A stretch of DNA of 64,000 bases from Serratia fonticola (GTDB lineage Bacteria > Pseudomonadota > Gammaproteobacteria > Enterobacterales > Enterobacteriaceae): assembly GCF_006715025.1 (NCBI RefSeq), contig NZ_VFMK01000001.1, forward strand, positions 4,092,001 through 4,156,000, written 5' to 3'. The position numbers and the translations under genes were made by a program. This document shows, one piece after another, positions 43,800 to 52,651 of the stretch. How positions within the stretch are numbered: the first letter of the stretch is position 1; each line of letters begins with the position of its first letter. The notes under the pieces were generated by a model, which searched no databases, was not told the DNA's origin, and saw nothing but the letters and a program-made list of their open reading frames with translations.

Positions 43800-44320
43800 G
43801 CATCAGACATCTGCTACTGGTTTTTTTATTCTTACTGGCGGGGTGTAGTGCCGATATCAAAGACTATAGTCTGGATAAACCCGCGTTCGATCTGTTCGGT
43901 TATTTCAACGGCGAAACGCACGCCTGGGGGATGGTGCAGGATTATCACAATAAACAAATCCGCCGCTTTGAAGCGGTGATCCACGGTGACGTGGTGGGCA
44001 ATACCCTGACGCTGCGGGAACAATTTGTCTATAACGACGGTGAACGTCAGACCCGGATCTGGCGCATCAGCAGAAACCCGGATGGTACTTATCAGGGAAC
44101 CGCGGGTGATATCATCGGCGTCGCAAAAGGCAACACGGCGGGCAACGCCTTTAACTGGCGCTATGATATGGAAGTGAAAACCGAGAGCGGCACGGTGAAA
44201 CTCCACTTCGACGACTGGCTGTACCGCCAGGACGAAACCCATCTGTTTAACGAAACCTCATTACGCAAGTTTGGGCTGGAAGTCGCCAAAGTGACGCTGT
44301 TTTTTGCCAAGACGCCCTAA
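43796..44320 (+). CDS. DUF3833 lipoprotein
   Basis: 174 residues with a lipoprotein signal (LLLVFLFLLAGC, lipobox LAGC at about 14-17) and a lipocalin-like DUF3833 body (FDLFGYFNGETHAWGMVQDYHNKQIRRFEAVIHGD, REQFVYNDGERQTRIWRI). It probably sits at the outer membrane and handles a lipid. It is last in the MerR-led operon. Confidence 0.88.
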   Translation: MSIRHLLLVFLFLLAGCSADIKDYSLDKPAFDLFGYFNGETHAWGMVQDYHNKQIRRFEAVIHGDVVGNTLTLREQFVYNDGERQTRIWRISRNPDGTYQGTAGDIIGVAKGNTAGNAFNWRYDMEVKTESGTVKLHFDDWLYRQDETHLFNETSLRKFGLEVAKVTLFFAKTP

Positions 44321-44334
44321 TGACTTCAGCGATC

Positions 44335-44360
44335 TCAGGGCTTGGTATCCCAGGCCCTGA
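44335..44360 (+). terminator. Hairpin at the end of the MerR-led operon
   Basis: Near-perfect 11-bp stem TCAGGGCTTGG / CCAGGCCCTGA with a 4-nt loop, 15 bp after the DUF3833 stop. No T-run follows directly, so termination is probable but not certain. Confidence 0.5.
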
Positions 44361-44471
44361 ACGTGCCATGACGGCGTATTTTTGCCAGGACGTAAAAAAG
44401 CATTGCCTATCCGCTATACCTTAAGGTTTACTGAGTGTCCTAACGAATTCCACCCTACCGAATAAAAACCC

Positions 44472-45386
44472 ATGCTGAGCCAACAAAGTCGCCATGTCCT
44501 GCCGTTAGTCGGGGCGCTGTTCACGTTATATATTGTCTGGGGATCGACCTATTTCGCCATTCGCGTTGGGGTCGAAACCTGGCCGCCGCTGATGATGGCG
44601 GGTATCCGTTTTCTGGTTGCCGGTATCATCCTGTTTGTCTTTCTGTTGCTGCGTGGTCATGCCCTGCCAACCCTGAAGCAGTGGTTCGCGGCGGGCACCA
44701 TCGGCATCCTGTTGCTGGCGGTGGGCAACGGCCTGGTTACGGTGGCAGAACATCAGGATGTTCCTTCCGGCATTGCCGCAGTCATGGTCGCGACGGTTCC
44801 ACTGTTTACCCTGTGCTTCAGCATGTTCTGGGGGCTACGCAACACCTGGCTGGAGTGGACCGGTATTGCACTTGGCCTGGTGGGGATTGTGCTGCTTAAC
44901 ACTGGGAATAACCTGGTGGGTAACCCAACCGGCGCGCTGTTGATCCTGCTGGCCTCCGCCAGTTGGGCCTTTGGTTCAGTGCTCGGCTCACGAATTTCCC
45001 TTCCTGCCGGGCCGATGGCCGGGGCAGCGGAGATGCTGGTAGCCGGGGTGGTACTGACCATTGCCAGCCAACTGAGCGGAGAACATCTGGATAAAATGCC
45101 AAGCTTCAGCAGCTTTATGGCGCTGGGTTATCTCATCGTCTTTGGTTCAATGCTGGCGATCAGCGCTTATATGTTCCTGCTGAAAAACGTACGTCCAGCG
45201 GTAGCCACCAGCTACGCCTACGTCAACCCCGTGGTGGCGGTGTTGCTTGGCGTCGGCTTTGCTGGCGAATCATTGGCAACCCGCGAGTGGCTGGCTCTGG
45301 TGGTGATTGTTTCCGCAGTGATCCTGGTGACGCTAGGCAAATATCTGTTTGTCCGCCCGGCCAAAGTACAGCGCGTCAAATCATAA
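44472..45386 (+). CDS. yedA: YedA-type EamA/DMT transporter
   Basis: 304 residues, 10 transmembrane helices, two EamA repeats. It matches E. coli YedA closely by pattern (FTLYIVWGSTYFAIRVGVETWPPLMMAGIRFL, TVAEHQDVPSGIAAVMVATVPLFTLCFS, ATSYAYVNPVVAVLLGVGFAGESL). It is a drug/metabolite exporter of uncertain substrate. A short hairpin follows the stop (GATCCCTTCT ... AGAAGGATC, 45391-45418). Confidence 0.93.
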   Translation: MLSQQSRHVLPLVGALFTLYIVWGSTYFAIRVGVETWPPLMMAGIRFLVAGIILFVFLLLRGHALPTLKQWFAAGTIGILLLAVGNGLVTVAEHQDVPSGIAAVMVATVPLFTLCFSMFWGLRNTWLEWTGIALGLVGIVLLNTGNNLVGNPTGALLILLASASWAFGSVLGSRISLPAGPMAGAAEMLVAGVVLTIASQLSGEHLDKMPSFSSFMALGYLIVFGSMLAISAYMFLLKNVRPAVATSYAYVNPVVAVLLGVGFAGESLATREWLALVVIVSAVILVTLGKYLFVRPAKVQRVKS

Positions 45387-45496
45387 GACGATCCCTTCTT
45401 CCGTTGGGAGAAGGATCTCCGCTAAAACCAGGGTTGTTTCACCCGGTGAAGGGACTATAATTCCCGCTGTTCTGGATAACCTGCGAAATAATAATC

Positions 45497-45673
45497 ATGC
45501 TGAAAAAAGCGTTCATCATCGTCATCGCCTTATGTGCCTTCGGCTCTCTGGGCGGCGTATTCCTGGCCGGGCTGAATATTTATACCCGCTCCACCACGCC
45601 GCAGGAAGAAACCACCACCACCCACGAGGCCTCCACCAGCAGTGCCCCAGCCGAGACACTGCCAGCGAAATAA
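45497..45673 (+). CDS. Small single-pass membrane protein (58 aa)
   Basis: 58 codons with one strong hydrophobic helix (AFIIVIALCAFGSLGGVFLAGLNIY) after a short basic start (MLKK), then a Thr/Ser/Glu/Ala-rich tail (TTPQEETTTTHEASTSSAPAETLPAK). The Gly-rich helix and low-complexity tail suggest a small periplasm-facing accessory. The ribosome site is weak. It is convergent with the PhnD-like gene. I do not recognise a family. Confidence 0.6.
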   Translation: MLKKAFIIVIALCAFGSLGGVFLAGLNIYTRSTTPQEETTTTHEASTSSAPAETLPAK

Positions 45674-45682
45674 TCTGCGGAT

Positions 45683-46462
45683 TTATAACGCCGTCACCCC
45701 CGCCTCTGCCGCCTGTCGCTCAAGCTGAACAATCACCTGATAGGCGGAACGCGGCACCAGACTGAAATCGCCAATCAACAGACTTTCGCTGGCAGCATCG
45801 TTCACCATGGCGTTGGCGGCTGCACGCAGGATCGCCAACTGTGCGGGGGACGTTTGTGCAGAAGTAATCAGTGGTAACCCCGGCACCGCAGCGGTACGGC
45901 CAATGATCTTCAGGCCGCTGACAGCCTCGGGTTGTGCCCGTTTAAGCAACGCAAAGCTGATACAGTCAATCGCCGCAATATCCGCCTCGCCACCACGGAT
46001 CATCGCCAACGATTGATAGTGCGCGCCAGAAGCAATCGCCTGGCGGAAAAAGCGCCCCTGCCTGGCAAGGGGCGCAATCAGCGCCCGCAGGCTGTTATAA
46101 CCCGACTGAGAATCCTGGCTATTATAGGCCACCACGCGATCGCGAAAATCGTACAGACGCTCCCCTGGCTCGTCTTCACGCACCACCAGCCAACTGCTGT
46201 AATGCGCGCCGCTGCAACCTTCCACGCGGTAATGATAGGTGCCTACCAGCTGTACCTGCGGCAAGGTAGTCACCAGTGGATAACCGCACGTCTGGCTGAG
46301 CAGTAAGTCAGTCTCCTGCCAGTGCTGTTGCAGATCCTGCGGCCAGCTCAAGGTCTCAGGCACGTCCGTCATGCCGAGTTGGCGTAACTTTTCGCGCAAC
46401 GCCGACCAGAACGGTTCCACTTGCTGATGGCTGACGCCATACATCGGTAAAGAGACAATCAC
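45683..46462 (-). CDS. PhnD/SsuA-like phosphonate-type binding protein without leader
   Basis: 259 residues of the PhnD-like periplasmic-binding fold (SLPMYGVSHQQVEPFWSALREKLRQLG, LLLSQTCGYPLVTTLP, VVAYNSQDSQSGYNSLRALIAPLA, GGEADIAAIDCISFALLKR). No signal peptide is visible, so it may be cytoplasmic or a ligand-binding enzyme relative. It follows yehW by 6 bp, as last gene of the osmoprotectant transport operon. Its ligand is unknown. Confidence 0.82.
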   Translation of the reverse strand: MIVSLPMYGVSHQQVEPFWSALREKLRQLGMTDVPETLSWPQDLQQHWQETDLLLSQTCGYPLVTTLPQVQLVGTYHYRVEGCSGAHYSSWLVVREDEPGERLYDFRDRVVAYNSQDSQSGYNSLRALIAPLARQGRFFRQAIASGAHYQSLAMIRGGEADIAAIDCISFALLKRAQPEAVSGLKIIGRTAAVPGLPLITSAQTSPAQLAILRAAANAMVNDAASESLLIGDFSLVPRSAYQVIVQLERQAAEAGVTAL

Positions 46463-46468
46463 GCTTGT

Positions 46469-47266
46469 TCACCTCGCAGAAGATGTGACGGTAAGCCGCT
46501 GGGCGCGCCAGGCAGTAAGGTGACGCACCCAACGCTCAAACAGCATGTCGGTGATGATGGCCAGCAGCGCCACCACCACCGCCCCCTGGATCACATAGGC
46601 CGTGTTAAAGCCACTCAACCCGATAATGATCGGCGATCCCAACGTTTTGGTGCCCACCGTTGAGGCGATGGCCGCCGTACCGATATTGATGATCACCGAT
46701 GTCCGGATCCCTGCCACAATCACCGGCGCCGCCAGTGGCAACTCGATACGCCACAGGATTTGCCAACGGCTCATGCCGACCCCGGTTGCCACTTCACGCG
46801 TCGCCGCGGGGACGGATTCAAGCCCGGTCAGCGTACCTTGCAGGATCGGCAACAGGCCATACAGCACCAGCGCAATGATTGCCGGCTGTTCGCTAAATCC
46901 CATTACCGGTACTGCCACCGCCAATACCGCAACCGGGGGAAACGTCTGCCCAACGGCCACCACGGTTTCCACCAGCGAGCGAAATTCCCGCCCGGCCCCG
47001 CGCGTGACCGCAATCCCGGCACAAACGCCGATCAGCACGGCAATCAGGCTTGAGATTGCTACCAGCAGCAAGTGTGCCACCACCAGTGAGAAGAAACTGT
47101 CTTGCTGATAAACGGGCCTCGCCAATTGCGGAAACCAGGCCGCAAACAGGCCATGGAGGTGGTTCATACCAAAAACCAGGGCCAGCAGCAGGGCAAATAC
47201 CCACGGCAGCGGATCGCGCAGCCAACGCCAGCGGCGGGGAGCCTGAGATTGCGAGCGTATCGTCAT
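46469..47266 (-). CDS. yehW: Osmoprotectant ABC transporter permease YehW
   Basis: 265-residue inner-membrane permease of the BPD/ProW type (about six helices; the EAA loop ATREVATGVGMSRWQILWRIELPLAAPVIVAGIRTS lies near residue 160). With YehY, YehX and OsmF it imports an osmoprotectant such as glycine betaine, a low-affinity system in E. coli. The ATG overlaps the yehX stop by 4 bp. Confidence 0.93.
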   Translation of the reverse strand: MTIRSQSQAPRRWRWLRDPLPWVFALLLALVFGMNHLHGLFAAWFPQLARPVYQQDSFFSLVVAHLLLVAISSLIAVLIGVCAGIAVTRGAGREFRSLVETVVAVGQTFPPVAVLAVAVPVMGFSEQPAIIALVLYGLLPILQGTLTGLESVPAATREVATGVGMSRWQILWRIELPLAAPVIVAGIRTSVIINIGTAAIASTVGTKTLGSPIIIGLSGFNTAYVIQGAVVVALLAIITDMLFERWVRHLTAWRAQRLTVTSSAR

Positions 47267-48198
47267 GACAATGCCTTCTGTGCAATCAAATCGCTGAAAT
47301 GCAGAACGCCAAGCGCTTCGCCCTGCTCACCCACCACCGGTAAACGTTCGCTGCCCCGCGCCACAAACACCGAAAGCGCATCGCGCAGGCTCATCAGGGC
47401 CGGAATAGGTTCACCCTCCGCCTCGCCCGGCCGCATACGCTCGGCAACCTTACCCAAGGCCAGCAGTTTGATGCCGCGATCGCTACGGCCAAAGAAATCA
47501 CGCACAAAGTCATTCGCCGGATGAGTTAACAGCGCCAACGGCGTCCCCTGTTGCACTACCTTCCCCTGATCGAGCAAGACAATCCGGTTGGCCAGGCTCA
47601 GCGCTTCATCAATATCATGCGTCACCAGAACAATGGTACGGCCAGAAAGTTGGTGAATACGCGCAATCTCGGCCTGCAACGTGGCCCGCGTCACCGGGTC
47701 GAGGGCGCCGAAGGGTTCGTCCATCAGCAACACTTCCGGATCGGCCGCCAGCGCCCGTGCCACCCCCACCCGCTGCTGTTGTCCGCCAGAAAGCTGGTGT
47801 GGATAGCGGCGGCGAAACAGCTCCGGCTCCAGATGTAACAGCGTCATCAATTCGGTAACGCGATCGCGGATGCGCGCTCGTGGCCACTTCAGCAACTGCG
47901 GCACCGTGGCGATATTCTCTTCCACCGTCCAGTGGGGAAACAGGCCGATAGACTGGATCGCATAGCCCATCCGGCGGCGCAAATCCTGTGGTTTGAATTT
48001 ATGGATTTCTTCACCGGCGAACCTGATTTTGCCTTCATCATGCTCGATCAGCCGGTTGATCATCTTCAAGGTAGTGGATTTCCCGGAGCCGGAAGTCCCG
48101 ATCAGCACGGTAAACTCCCCTTCGGCAATGTTCAGCGTGAGATCGTCCACCGCCGACTTACCCTGAAAAATTTTGCTTACCCGGTCAAAGTTAATCAT
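47263..48198 (-). CDS. yehX: Osmoprotectant ABC transporter ATPase YehX
   Basis: 311 residues. Walker A GTSGSGKST (34-42), signature LSGGQQQRVGVARAL, Walker B LLMDEPFGALDP and switch His (VLVTHDIDEAL). The C-terminal 60 residues hold a single CBS-type segment (LRDALSVFVARGSERLPVVGEQGEALGVLHFSDLI), similar to ProV-type ATPases with an ionic-strength-sensing CBS region. It drives osmoprotectant import with YehY and YehW, and overlaps both. Confidence 0.95.
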   Translation of the reverse strand: MINFDRVSKIFQGKSAVDDLTLNIAEGEFTVLIGTSGSGKSTTLKMINRLIEHDEGKIRFAGEEIHKFKPQDLRRRMGYAIQSIGLFPHWTVEENIATVPQLLKWPRARIRDRVTELMTLLHLEPELFRRRYPHQLSGGQQQRVGVARALAADPEVLLMDEPFGALDPVTRATLQAEIARIHQLSGRTIVLVTHDIDEALSLANRIVLLDQGKVVQQGTPLALLTHPANDFVRDFFGRSDRGIKLLALGKVAERMRPGEAEGEPIPALMSLRDALSVFVARGSERLPVVGEQGEALGVLHFSDLIAQKALS

Positions 48199-49355
48199 CG
48201 GCGTGTCACTTCCAGCATTGAAATCATGAATTTAAACAGCGAATCGACAATCACCGCCATGGCGATCACCGGGATCACCCCAAGCAGCACCAGATCCAGT
48301 GCGCTACTGAGCAAGCCCTGAAATACAATGGCGCCAAAACCGCCGGCACCGATCAGTGCGGCCACCACGGCCATCCCCACGGTTTGAACGGCCAGAATGC
48401 GTATCCCGGTCAGGAACAGCGGTAACGCCAGCGGCAGTTGCACACACCAGAGGATTTGCCCCCGCGTCATCCCCATACCGCTGGCAGACTCAATCACACT
48501 GGCTGGCACACTCTGCAAACCGGCCACCACGCTACGCACCAGCGGTAACAGGGCATAGAGCACCAGCGCCACAATTGCGGGTGCCATACCGATGCCGCTG
48601 ATGCCCAGGTCGCTTAACCATGGCCATGCCGCCACCAACCCCGCCAACGGGGCGATTAACAGCGCAAACAGTGCGATGGAAGGCACGGTCTGGATAATAT
48701 TCAACGTTGAAAAAATCGCTGCCTGCCAGCGAGCCGAGCGGAAACAAAGCACCCCAAGGGGGACGCCAATCAGCAGCGCCGGGATCATCGTCGCCAGCAG
48801 GATAGTCAGGTGTTGTAACAGGGCCGCGTCGAACACATCCTGTCGGTTGTGGTATTCCTTCAGCAGGGAAAGCTGATCCAACTGATGGTTAAACAGCAAC
48901 AGCGCCGCTGGCACCATCACCAGAGTGTTTCCCCCAATACGCCACAGAGAGGACGGGGTGATCCGCGTCATGGCGTCTGCGGCGATCAATCCGCTCAAGG
49001 CCGCCATCAACCAGCAGCCACTGCCCCACGAGGTCCGTGCCAACGGAGATCCCTGCAGCGCCAACTGCTGCGCGGCATATCCACTGAGCCAAAAAATCAG
49101 GGCCAGCAAAACCGTGGCAACGCCTGCGGTCAGCAACGCCCGGTGGCGTGTGGGTGCTAACAGGCTCAGGGCCGCCAGCGCCGCTAACGGCAGCCACAGC
49201 AACAGCGCCGGACCATGCAGCAGAGAAATCAGCGAGAGGCTTTTGCCAGACAGCAGGCGATTGGGGGCATAACTGAGAAACGGCAGGCCAAAGGCCGCCA
49301 GCAGCAGCAAAATGAACAGTGTCAGCAGGACGCGGTTTTTTAAGGCAATAGTCAA
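48195..49355 (-). CDS. yehY: Osmoprotectant ABC transporter permease YehY
   Basis: 386 residues, larger than YehW because of an additional N-terminal membrane region of several helices. The C-terminal half has the permease EAA loop (SVIESASGMGMTRGQILWCVQLPLALPLFLTGIRIL). This matches the E. coli YehY architecture (385 residues). It overlaps yehX by 4 bp and is separated from osmF by a 100-bp gap containing a strong hairpin. Confidence 0.94.
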   Translation of the reverse strand: MTIALKNRVLLTLFILLLLAAFGLPFLSYAPNRLLSGKSLSLISLLHGPALLLWLPLAALAALSLLAPTRHRALLTAGVATVLLALIFWLSGYAAQQLALQGSPLARTSWGSGCWLMAALSGLIAADAMTRITPSSLWRIGGNTLVMVPAALLLFNHQLDQLSLLKEYHNRQDVFDAALLQHLTILLATMIPALLIGVPLGVLCFRSARWQAAIFSTLNIIQTVPSIALFALLIAPLAGLVAAWPWLSDLGISGIGMAPAIVALVLYALLPLVRSVVAGLQSVPASVIESASGMGMTRGQILWCVQLPLALPLFLTGIRILAVQTVGMAVVAALIGAGGFGAIVFQGLLSSALDLVLLGVIPVIAMAVIVDSLFKFMISMLEVTRR

Positions 49356-49407
49356 AGCAACTCCCCGGAACCCGGGTATCCCCTTCGTCTTTCAGGCGGT
49401 AACATGG

Positions 49408-49444
49408 CTGTCTGGTCAGGCACCGATCGTCCCTGACCAGACAG
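49408..49444 (-). repeat. Perfect 13-bp stem-loop between osmF and yehY
   Basis: CTGTCTGGTCAGG / CCTGACCAGACAG with an 11-nt loop. No U-run on the coding strand. This arrangement after a binding-protein gene often stabilises the 5' mRNA segment or partly attenuates, raising binding protein over membrane subunits. Confidence 0.7.
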
Positions 49445-49455
49445 AGCGATAACGG

Positions 49456-50385
49456 TTATTTCACCAACCCTTTCTCTTTCAGGTAGTTGGCTGCCACCTG
49501 TTTGGCATCTTGCCCTTCCACGGCGATCTGCGCGTTCAGTTTCTGTAACGTTGGGCCATCCAGCGTAGCGAACACCGGTTTGAGCAACGCGGCAATATTG
49601 GCATGTTGTTTCAACGTCGCCTCACGGATAATCGGCGCCGGAGCATAAATCGGCTGAACGCCTTTTGGATCTTCCAGCGTCTGTAACCCCAGCGCCGCCA
49701 CCGGGCCGTCAGTGCCATAGGCCATCGCCGCATTCACCCCCGACGTCTGCTCGGCTGCCGCCTTGATAGTTACTGCCGTATCACCGCCTGCCAGCGATAA
49801 CAACTGATCCTGATTGAGCTTGAAACCATATGCCTGCTGGAAGGCCGGTAACGCGTCCGGGCGTTCGATAAACTCAGCCGACGCAGCCAGCTTGAATTTA
49901 CCGCCACCGTTGATCCAACTGGCCAGATCCGCCAGGGTTTTCAGATGATTGGCTTGCGCCACGTCCTGCCGAATGGCAATGGTCCAGGTATTGTTTGCCG
50001 GTGCGGCATCCAACCAGACAATCTTATTCTGGTCATAGTCGAGCTTTTTCACCTTCTCAAACCCGGCCTGGGCATTTTTCCACGCGGGATCTTTTTCATC
50101 AGAGAAGAAAAAAGCACCGTTGCCGGTATATTCGGGGTAGATATCAATCTCGCCGGAAGCAATCGCGCCACGCAGTACCTTGGTAGTGCCTAATTGCAGT
50201 TTATTGGTGGTTTTGATGCCGTTGGTTTCCAATACCTGCACGATGATGTTGCCAAGCAGCGAACCTTCCGTATCAATTTTTGAACCCACGCGTACCGTAT
50301 CCGCCGCCTGGGCCGCGCCACTGGTTGCTGCCAGCACCGTCAAGGCCAAGGCCAGAAAACGTCCACGTAATGGGGTAATAGCCAT
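49456..50385 (-). CDS. osmF: OsmF (YehZ) osmoprotectant-binding protein
   Basis: 309 residues. A signal peptide (MAITPLRGRFLALALTVLAATSGAAQA) is followed by an OpuAC-type binding fold (DTVRVGSKIDTEGSLLGNIIVQVLE, EIDIYPEYTGNGAFFF, DQLLSLAGGDTAVTIKAAAEQTSG). The start at 50385 is preceded by AGAGGAA; the upstream ATG gives an implausible N-terminal extension. It binds substrate for YehYXW. In E. coli the operon is RpoS-dependent; I cannot see that here. Confidence 0.95.
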   Translation of the reverse strand: MAITPLRGRFLALALTVLAATSGAAQAADTVRVGSKIDTEGSLLGNIIVQVLETNGIKTTNKLQLGTTKVLRGAIASGEIDIYPEYTGNGAFFFSDEKDPAWKNAQAGFEKVKKLDYDQNKIVWLDAAPANNTWTIAIRQDVAQANHLKTLADLASWINGGGKFKLAASAEFIERPDALPAFQQAYGFKLNQDQLLSLAGGDTAVTIKAAAEQTSGVNAAMAYGTDGPVAALGLQTLEDPKGVQPIYAPAPIIREATLKQHANIAALLKPVFATLDGPTLQKLNAQIAVEGQDAKQVAANYLKEKGLVK

Positions 50386-50414
50386 GCTTGTTCCTCTTAG
50401 ATTATGCTTTCCGG

Positions 50415-51461
50415 CTATTTCGCCAGATCGGTTGGAAACGTTTGAGCAGCGCTGCTCCATCGCACCCGGTCTACCGGATGCTCATACGGCACCCCGGCAC
50501 TTTCCTGTTCAAACGGATGTACTTCAACGGCTATCGGCGTAACGGCATGTTCAACAAACCAAGTGCCATAGCCTTGCACCACAAACCCCTGGCTGCGCTG
50601 CCGGTAGGCTTCTCGCTCGGCCAAATAGACCTTGCGCAAGCCATACCAGGGCAAACCGGGTAAGTCGTGATGAACTAAATGATAGTTCAGATTGAGAAAT
50701 AGCAGCCGCCACGGCCACGATGCCTCGTTAATAATAGAACGTGCCTGAGGCGCAGCCACGGCGCGATGCTCATAAAACGAGCGTATTTTGGTCAATCCCA
50801 GGGCAGGATAACTTATTGCCAACAGATAAAACACCGCTGAAATCCCCTGCGTCTTTAGCCAGGCCAGTAGTATCACCAGCAGTGCGCCATGTACCAGCCA
50901 CATCAACAACGTGCGCCAATCTCCCGCCAGGATGCGCTGCAACGCATTGACCAGCGTGGCAACAATATCCAGCGCCGGGCCAAGCGCGATCCGTCCAATC
51001 AGGGTGTTGCGCACCTTGGCCAGCAGCGGTAATAAAACCGGTAAACGCTGCCACTGCGCTCGGCTGAAATAGTAACTCTCCGGATCGTCCTCCGGCAGCG
51101 TCAGGTGGTCATCTCGATGATGTTGGATGTGGCTGTCACGGTACAGGCCGTAGGGATACCATACCGCCAGAGGCAGCAGCCCAAACAGTTGGTTGAGGCG
51201 CGGCCAGCGGGTGGGATGACCATGGATCAGTTCATGCTGCAGCGAGAGATACCAGGTAGTGGCCAACGTCAGCAACGGAGCCCCAAACCAGGGGCCAAGC
51301 CGTTGCCAATAATGAACGGTTGCAAACCAACTGCCATACACCAGTAGCATAATGCCCCAGGTTGGCAGTTCCAGCCGCCACAGCCAGTGTCGGTGCAGCT
51401 GCTGGATCCAGGCGCGTTGTTCGTGGTGTAAATAGTGGCTGTGCGGCTTGGCTGAGGACAT
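50415..51461 (-). CDS. Membrane fatty-acid desaturase
   Basis: 348 residues with the three histidine boxes of di-iron membrane desaturases: HELIHGH (about 76-82), HIQHHRDDH (about 111-119) and HLVHHDLPG (about 254-262), between hydrophobic helices. It inserts a double bond into acyl chains or a related lipid. It ends 29 bp before osmF on the same strand, so read-through into the osmoprotectant operon is possible. The exact substrate cannot be told. Confidence 0.9.
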   Translation of the reverse strand: MSSAKPHSHYLHHEQRAWIQQLHRHWLWRLELPTWGIMLLVYGSWFATVHYWQRLGPWFGAPLLTLATTWYLSLQHELIHGHPTRWPRLNQLFGLLPLAVWYPYGLYRDSHIQHHRDDHLTLPEDDPESYYFSRAQWQRLPVLLPLLAKVRNTLIGRIALGPALDIVATLVNALQRILAGDWRTLLMWLVHGALLVILLAWLKTQGISAVFYLLAISYPALGLTKIRSFYEHRAVAAPQARSIINEASWPWRLLFLNLNYHLVHHDLPGLPWYGLRKVYLAEREAYRQRSQGFVVQGYGTWFVEHAVTPIAVEVHPFEQESAGVPYEHPVDRVRWSSAAQTFPTDLAK

Positions 51462-51611
51462 TTTCCGGTTCGCTGTCGGCTATTTTGCTCAGTATCTGCG
51501 AAGCGGATGGACGCTCAAAATAACAAAAATGGCAAAGCAAAGTTAAAAATTCGTCAGTTGTACAGCTTTACTCTGGGTTAAGAGAAGCGGCCAGCTTCCG
51601 CCCATGCCCGT

Positions 51612-52511
51612 TTACACTATACCGTTAGCCTCAGTATAAACCTGTAAACGCTCGCGCCACCAGGACGCCGCCAGGCCGGTGGCGCTATCTCGCCAGCCGA
51701 AATACGCAGTATCACTGTAACGCTCGGCCTCAATGTTTTTCGCTACCAACTGGCCCGTTTTCAGGTAAGGTTCAGCCAGATAGCGCGGCAGATAGCCGCA
51801 GCCCAATCCCGCTAACTGTGCCTGCAGTTTGGCCTCAAAGCTGAACACCGTCAGTTGATCCTGCTCATCAAGCACATGCAGATTCTGCGGCGCATTCACC
51901 CGTGAAGTATCACGCACCACTACGGCACGATGCTGGCGGACAGTGGTTTTCAGCAAGGGTTCTGGCTGGGTGGCCAATGGGTGATCGGGAGAAACGGCAA
52001 AAACATATTCCAACTGCCCCATCGCGCTGAAAGAGTAGCCGGCATGGGAAGGTGGCTCGCAAATCGCACCGATAATAATATCGGCGCAGCCATGCACCAG
52101 CGCCTCCCAGCAACCTGCCAGTACCTCATGACTGAATCGCAGCCGGGTGTGATGATGATGACGATAAAACTCTTCAATCAGCGGCAACAGATGAACAAAT
52201 GGGAACGCCGCATCCACGGCCAGCGTCAGGTCACTCTCCCAGCCGCTTTCGACGTAGCGCGCCTGCTGCTCCAGATCCTGGGCGGCACGCAGCAATATGC
52301 GCCCTTTTTCCAGCATCAGTTTACCGGTATCGGTGAATTTTGCCCGGTGGCCAGAACGATCAAGCAACGTGATAGCCAAATCGCTCTCTAATTTTTGCAC
52401 CATGTAGCTCAAGGCAGACGGTGTTTTAAACAACGCTGCGGCTGCCGCGGCAAATGAACCATGGCGATCCAAAGCATCCAGGATCAGCAACGCTTCCAGG
52501 TTTAATCTCAC
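51612..52511 (-). CDS. LysR family transcriptional regulator
   Basis: 299 residues. The N-terminal helix-turn-helix (LEALLILDALDRHGSFAAAAAALFKTPSALSYMVQKLESDLAITLLDR) and substrate-binding domain are typical. It is divergent from the isochorismatase-fold gene, with 140 bp between, and probably regulates the three-gene unit 52652-55816 and itself. The inducer is unknown. Confidence 0.93.
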   Translation of the reverse strand: MRLNLEALLILDALDRHGSFAAAAAALFKTPSALSYMVQKLESDLAITLLDRSGHRAKFTDTGKLMLEKGRILLRAAQDLEQQARYVESGWESDLTLAVDAAFPFVHLLPLIEEFYRHHHHTRLRFSHEVLAGCWEALVHGCADIIIGAICEPPSHAGYSFSAMGQLEYVFAVSPDHPLATQPEPLLKTTVRQHRAVVVRDTSRVNAPQNLHVLDEQDQLTVFSFEAKLQAQLAGLGCGYLPRYLAEPYLKTGQLVAKNIEAERYSDTAYFGWRDSATGLAASWWRERLQVYTEANGIV

Positions 52512-52651
52512 CCCTTTCTCCCGTGTATAAAAAAACTTAACAAGAAGACAAAAATTCTACGCTATCTTTGAAATCAGCGCCTACCTACCATGCATTCCAC
52601 TGATACAGCACATCTGTTTTATCCACGGCAATCTTATTAGGAAGGTAAATT

